Source: Terrisporobacter mayombei (GTDB lineage Bacteria; Bacillota; Clostridia; Peptostreptococcales; Peptostreptococcaceae). Taken from it: 64,000 nt of DNA. This document shows positions 62,200-64,000 of the stretch, one piece after another. The DNA lies in NCBI RefSeq assembly GCF_020748465.1, contig NZ_JAHZMP010000001.1, positions 1,240,001-1,304,000 on the forward strand, in the 5' to 3' direction. A program made the translations under genes and the position numbers. The notes beneath the pieces are model-generated. The model was not told where the DNA came from, did no database searches, and saw only the letters and a list, made by a program, of their open reading frames with translations. How positions within the stretch are numbered: position 1 is the stretch's first letter; the number at the start of each line of letters is the position of its first letter.

Positions 62200-62961
62200 T
62201 TATTTAAATCCAATAATAGCAGCTCCTAAAGCTCCTACTATTTGAGCATCCTCTGCTATAAATATTTCTTTATTTAAATTGTTTTTTAACATTTTAACTA
62301 GCTCTTTACTTTGTGCCAAACCTCCAGTAAAAGCTATTGTATCTTCTATTCTGGCCTTATTTAATATAGATACTCCTTTATTTGCAATAGATTTTAATAT
62401 ACCTGCTGCTATATTTTCCTTAGGGATATCTTGTGCCAAAAGACTTACTATCTCTGATTCTGCAAACACAGTACACATACTAGAAATATTTTCAGGAGTT
62501 GCATCTTTCGCCAAATCATCAATATTTTCTATATCGCTTCCCAGCTTATTAGAAGTAACCTCTAAAAACTTACCTGTACCTGCTGCACATTTGTCATTCA
62601 TTATAAAGTTAACAACATTTCCGTTGTCATCAATATTTATAACCTTACTATCTTGTCCACCTATATCTAATATTGTTCTAATATTCTTATCTAAAAAGAA
62701 AATTCCCTTTGTATGACAAGTTATTTCTGTAACTGTTTTATCAACAAAGTCCATACTAACTCGTCCATAACCAGTTCCTATTACTCTTTTTATTCTACTA
62801 CTGTCAATTCCATCTATCAAGACCTCATAAGCTTCCTTTGATGTTTTCTTAGGACTCCAGCCAGTTGGTACAATAACCTTTTTTACTATTTTTTCTCCAT
62901 CAAATAATACAGCTTTTGTTGCGACAGACCCTGAATCTATGCCAATACTATACATCTTCAC
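62200..62961 (-). CDS. acyl-CoA dehydratase activase (HgdC/YjiL-type ATPase)
   Basis: A 253-residue ASKHA-fold ATPase bridging two subunits by one [4Fe-4S] cluster; it fires single electrons, driven by ATP, into a partner of the HgdAB or double-cubane type. IGIDSGSVATKAV, DIGGQDSKVI and the cluster Cys in NDKCAAGTGKFLE are seen, with a second Cys in SSMCTVF. The start is GTG at 62961, about 11 bases after AGGAAGG; an ATG two codons on is possible. The partner is encoded directly upstream. Confidence 0.92.
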   Translation of the reverse strand: MKMYSIGIDSGSVATKAVLFDGEKIVKKVIVPTGWSPKKTSKEAYEVLIDGIDSSRIKRVIGTGYGRVSMDFVDKTVTEITCHTKGIFFLDKNIRTILDIGGQDSKVINIDDNGNVVNFIMNDKCAAGTGKFLEVTSNKLGSDIENIDDLAKDATPENISSMCTVFAESEIVSLLAQDIPKENIAAGILKSIANKGVSILNKARIEDTIAFTGGLAQSKELVKMLKNNLNKEIFIAEDAQIVGALGAAIIGFK

Positions 62962-63047
62962 TAAACTAACAACCTTCCTATTCTCCGATTATTTGTATAA
63001 ATAACTTTTACTAATTTTATTTACATAAACAAATATTATTTTTATAT

Positions 63048-64000
63048 CTAACACATAATTAATTTCTTTTCTTCAATCATCTCTATAAATGCTTCAAATC
63101 TTGTTCTTAATTGTTCTGTGTCTGACTGAGAATAATCAGTTTCAATAGCCATATAATGAATATTTTTATCATTAACTACAAACTCTTTTATTCTATTTCC
63201 TTCCACATTAAATGGATGGCATGATTGAAGAGCCACATCTATAACACCATCAATCTTAAACTCTTCTATTAAGTCTTCTAACAATTCTATTCTCTTGTCA
63301 TTATTCATCATACAAGCACACCCTATATTTAAATACTTTTTAGCTATAGCATCATAAACATCTGGATTACTTTCATCCACTAATTCTCTATTATTTCTTA
63401 TAGATGAACATAGTTCATAAGCAACTATTGATCCACCAGATTCTTCTATTGTATTAATAATTTTATTTGTACATCCACCAATGGGAGATCCTGTAATTAA
63501 GATTCTAGGTGCATCTTTTTTTACTGGAGATTCTCCTCTTTCATATCTTGCTTTTGTATCATCAATTACTTTTCTTAATTCTTCTTTTAATGCATCTCTA
63601 TCAAACTTAAATTGAGCTTGATAAGATACTTGGTACAATTCCATTCCTGTTAAAGCTGAAGGCTCTAATTTTCCTAAATCATAGTACTCATTTAATAGTC
63701 TTCTTTCTTCATTTTTATCTTTAATAGCTTCTCTTATATCATCTTCACTTATGACAGTGTTTAATTCTTTTTCTAATACTTCTTTTAATAAAATTATTTC
63801 ATCTTTCCAAAGATTAAACTCATGCTTTCCAGTTGCTCTATTAGGCATTTGCATTATATGAGTTGGTTTTACTTTACCTAATTCTTCATACATCTTTTTC
63901 TTTCCATCACAAGTTGTTTCCCCAATAAGTAAATCAGAAAAATAGAAATATGGACATGTATCAGTTATTGCATGACCATAACTTGATTTTATTAAAGGAC
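63048..64000 (-). CDS. 2-hydroxyacyl-CoA dehydratase/double-cubane-cluster protein (YjiM-like), 5' end cut by window
   Basis: The frame is open through 64000, so the N-terminus lies outside the window; about 317 residues are visible. Upstream of the first in-window ATG (63893) it reads FYFSDLLIGETTCDGKKKMYEE, the conserved Cys segment of the HgdB/BcrB/YjiM family. Further cysteines are in GSPIGGCTNKI, CACMMN and ALQSCHPFN. Single-gene relatives next to an activase and YedF belong to the group containing the double-cubane protein, which reduces small molecules rather than dehydrating hydroxyacyl-CoA; this assignment is tentative. Confidence 0.87.
   Translation of the reverse strand, partial: PLIKSSYGHAITDTCPYFYFSDLLIGETTCDGKKKMYEELGKVKPTHIMQMPNRATGKHEFNLWKDEIILLKEVLEKELNTVISEDDIREAIKDKNEERRLLNEYYDLGKLEPSALTGMELYQVSYQAQFKFDRDALKEELRKVIDDTKARYERGESPVKKDAPRILITGSPIGGCTNKIINTIEESGGSIVAYELCSSIRNNRELVDESNPDVYDAIAKKYLNIGCACMMNNDKRIELLEDLIEEFKIDGVIDVALQSCHPFNVEGNRIKEFVVNDKNIHYMAIETDYSQSDTEQLRTRFEAFIEMIEEKKLIMC

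Noticed and set aside
1-64000. prophage, insertion sequence, integrase or CRISPR array
   Set aside because: No transposase or integrase motifs, terminal inverted repeats or regularly spaced repeats were seen anywhere in the window.

Overview
The window is AT-rich, gene-dense DNA with strong Shine-Dalgarno sites (AGGAGG-type) and many U-tailed terminators. It reads as chromosome of a low-GC, anaerobic, Gram-positive Clostridia. Family content (AddAB rather than RecBCD, BceRSAB-type module, methionine gamma-lyase, 2-hydroxyacyl-CoA dehydratase/activase, YedF) fits the Clostridioides/Paraclostridium side of the order (Peptostreptococcaceae). That placement is inference, because no rRNA or tRNA lies in the window. 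I see no phage, insertion sequence, CRISPR array or integrase.

Layout. 1-5 kb: membrane glycosyltransferase, beta-carbonic anhydrase, DUF898 protein, nitroreductase and cytosolic-type gamma-glutamyltransferase, all minus strand. 5-8.8 kb: a consensus promoter, TPP riboswitch and terminator lead a plus-strand operon for thiamine-precursor uptake (thiamine-binding protein, ThiX/Y/Z-like ABC transporter, TatD-like hydrolase). 8.8-13.5 kb: a BceRS two-component system and BceAB-type ABC transporter, with an inverted repeat in front of the transporter. 13.7-15 kb: four small proteins, three of them diverged copies of one beta-sandwich domain. 15-19 kb: SH3-3D secreted wall protein, GltD-like flavoprotein, methionine gamma-lyase. 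19-26 kb: five members of a small two-helix membrane protein family with Cys/Asp-rich tails, a rhodanese-like protein, and an SGNH-DUF4358-MBOAT-DHHW operon that looks like a cell-surface O-acylation machine. 26-32.7 kb: an acyl carrier protein and two tandem BtuFCD cobalamin transporters, each under its own cobalamin riboswitch. 32.7-39.3 kb: housekeeping genes (nucleoid-associated protein, RluA-type pseudouridine synthase, YbaK-type deacylase, NAD kinase, YfcE-type phosphodiesterase, AI-2E-family protein, CNNM/HlyC protein). 39.3-39.8 kb: a gene-free stretch that probably encodes a structured RNA. 39.8-56.7 kb: a seven-gene DNA end-processing operon. 56.8-58.4 kb: a small membrane protein and the remains of a sugar ABC transporter. 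58.6-64 kb: a hydrophilic unknown, M19 dipeptidase, class A beta-lactamase-like protein, flavin-binding PPOX protein, YedF, and a dehydratase activase with its partner, which runs off the window.

Most interesting. (1) Directly upstream of and overlapping addB-addA-sbcD-sbcC lie three coupled genes that look like a second AddAB-type machine split into parts: an AddB-like protein without a Walker A motif, a UvrD-like helicase, and a free-standing PD-(D/E)XK nuclease with a probable Fe-S cysteine set. (2) At least two, perhaps three, genes appear to start at AUA or AUU behind good Shine-Dalgarno sites; in the MBOAT gene the conserved N-terminus is only encoded upstream of any canonical start. 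(3) The Cys-tailed two-helix membrane protein family is repeated five times within 7 kb. (4) The cobalamin riboswitch-transporter unit is duplicated whole.
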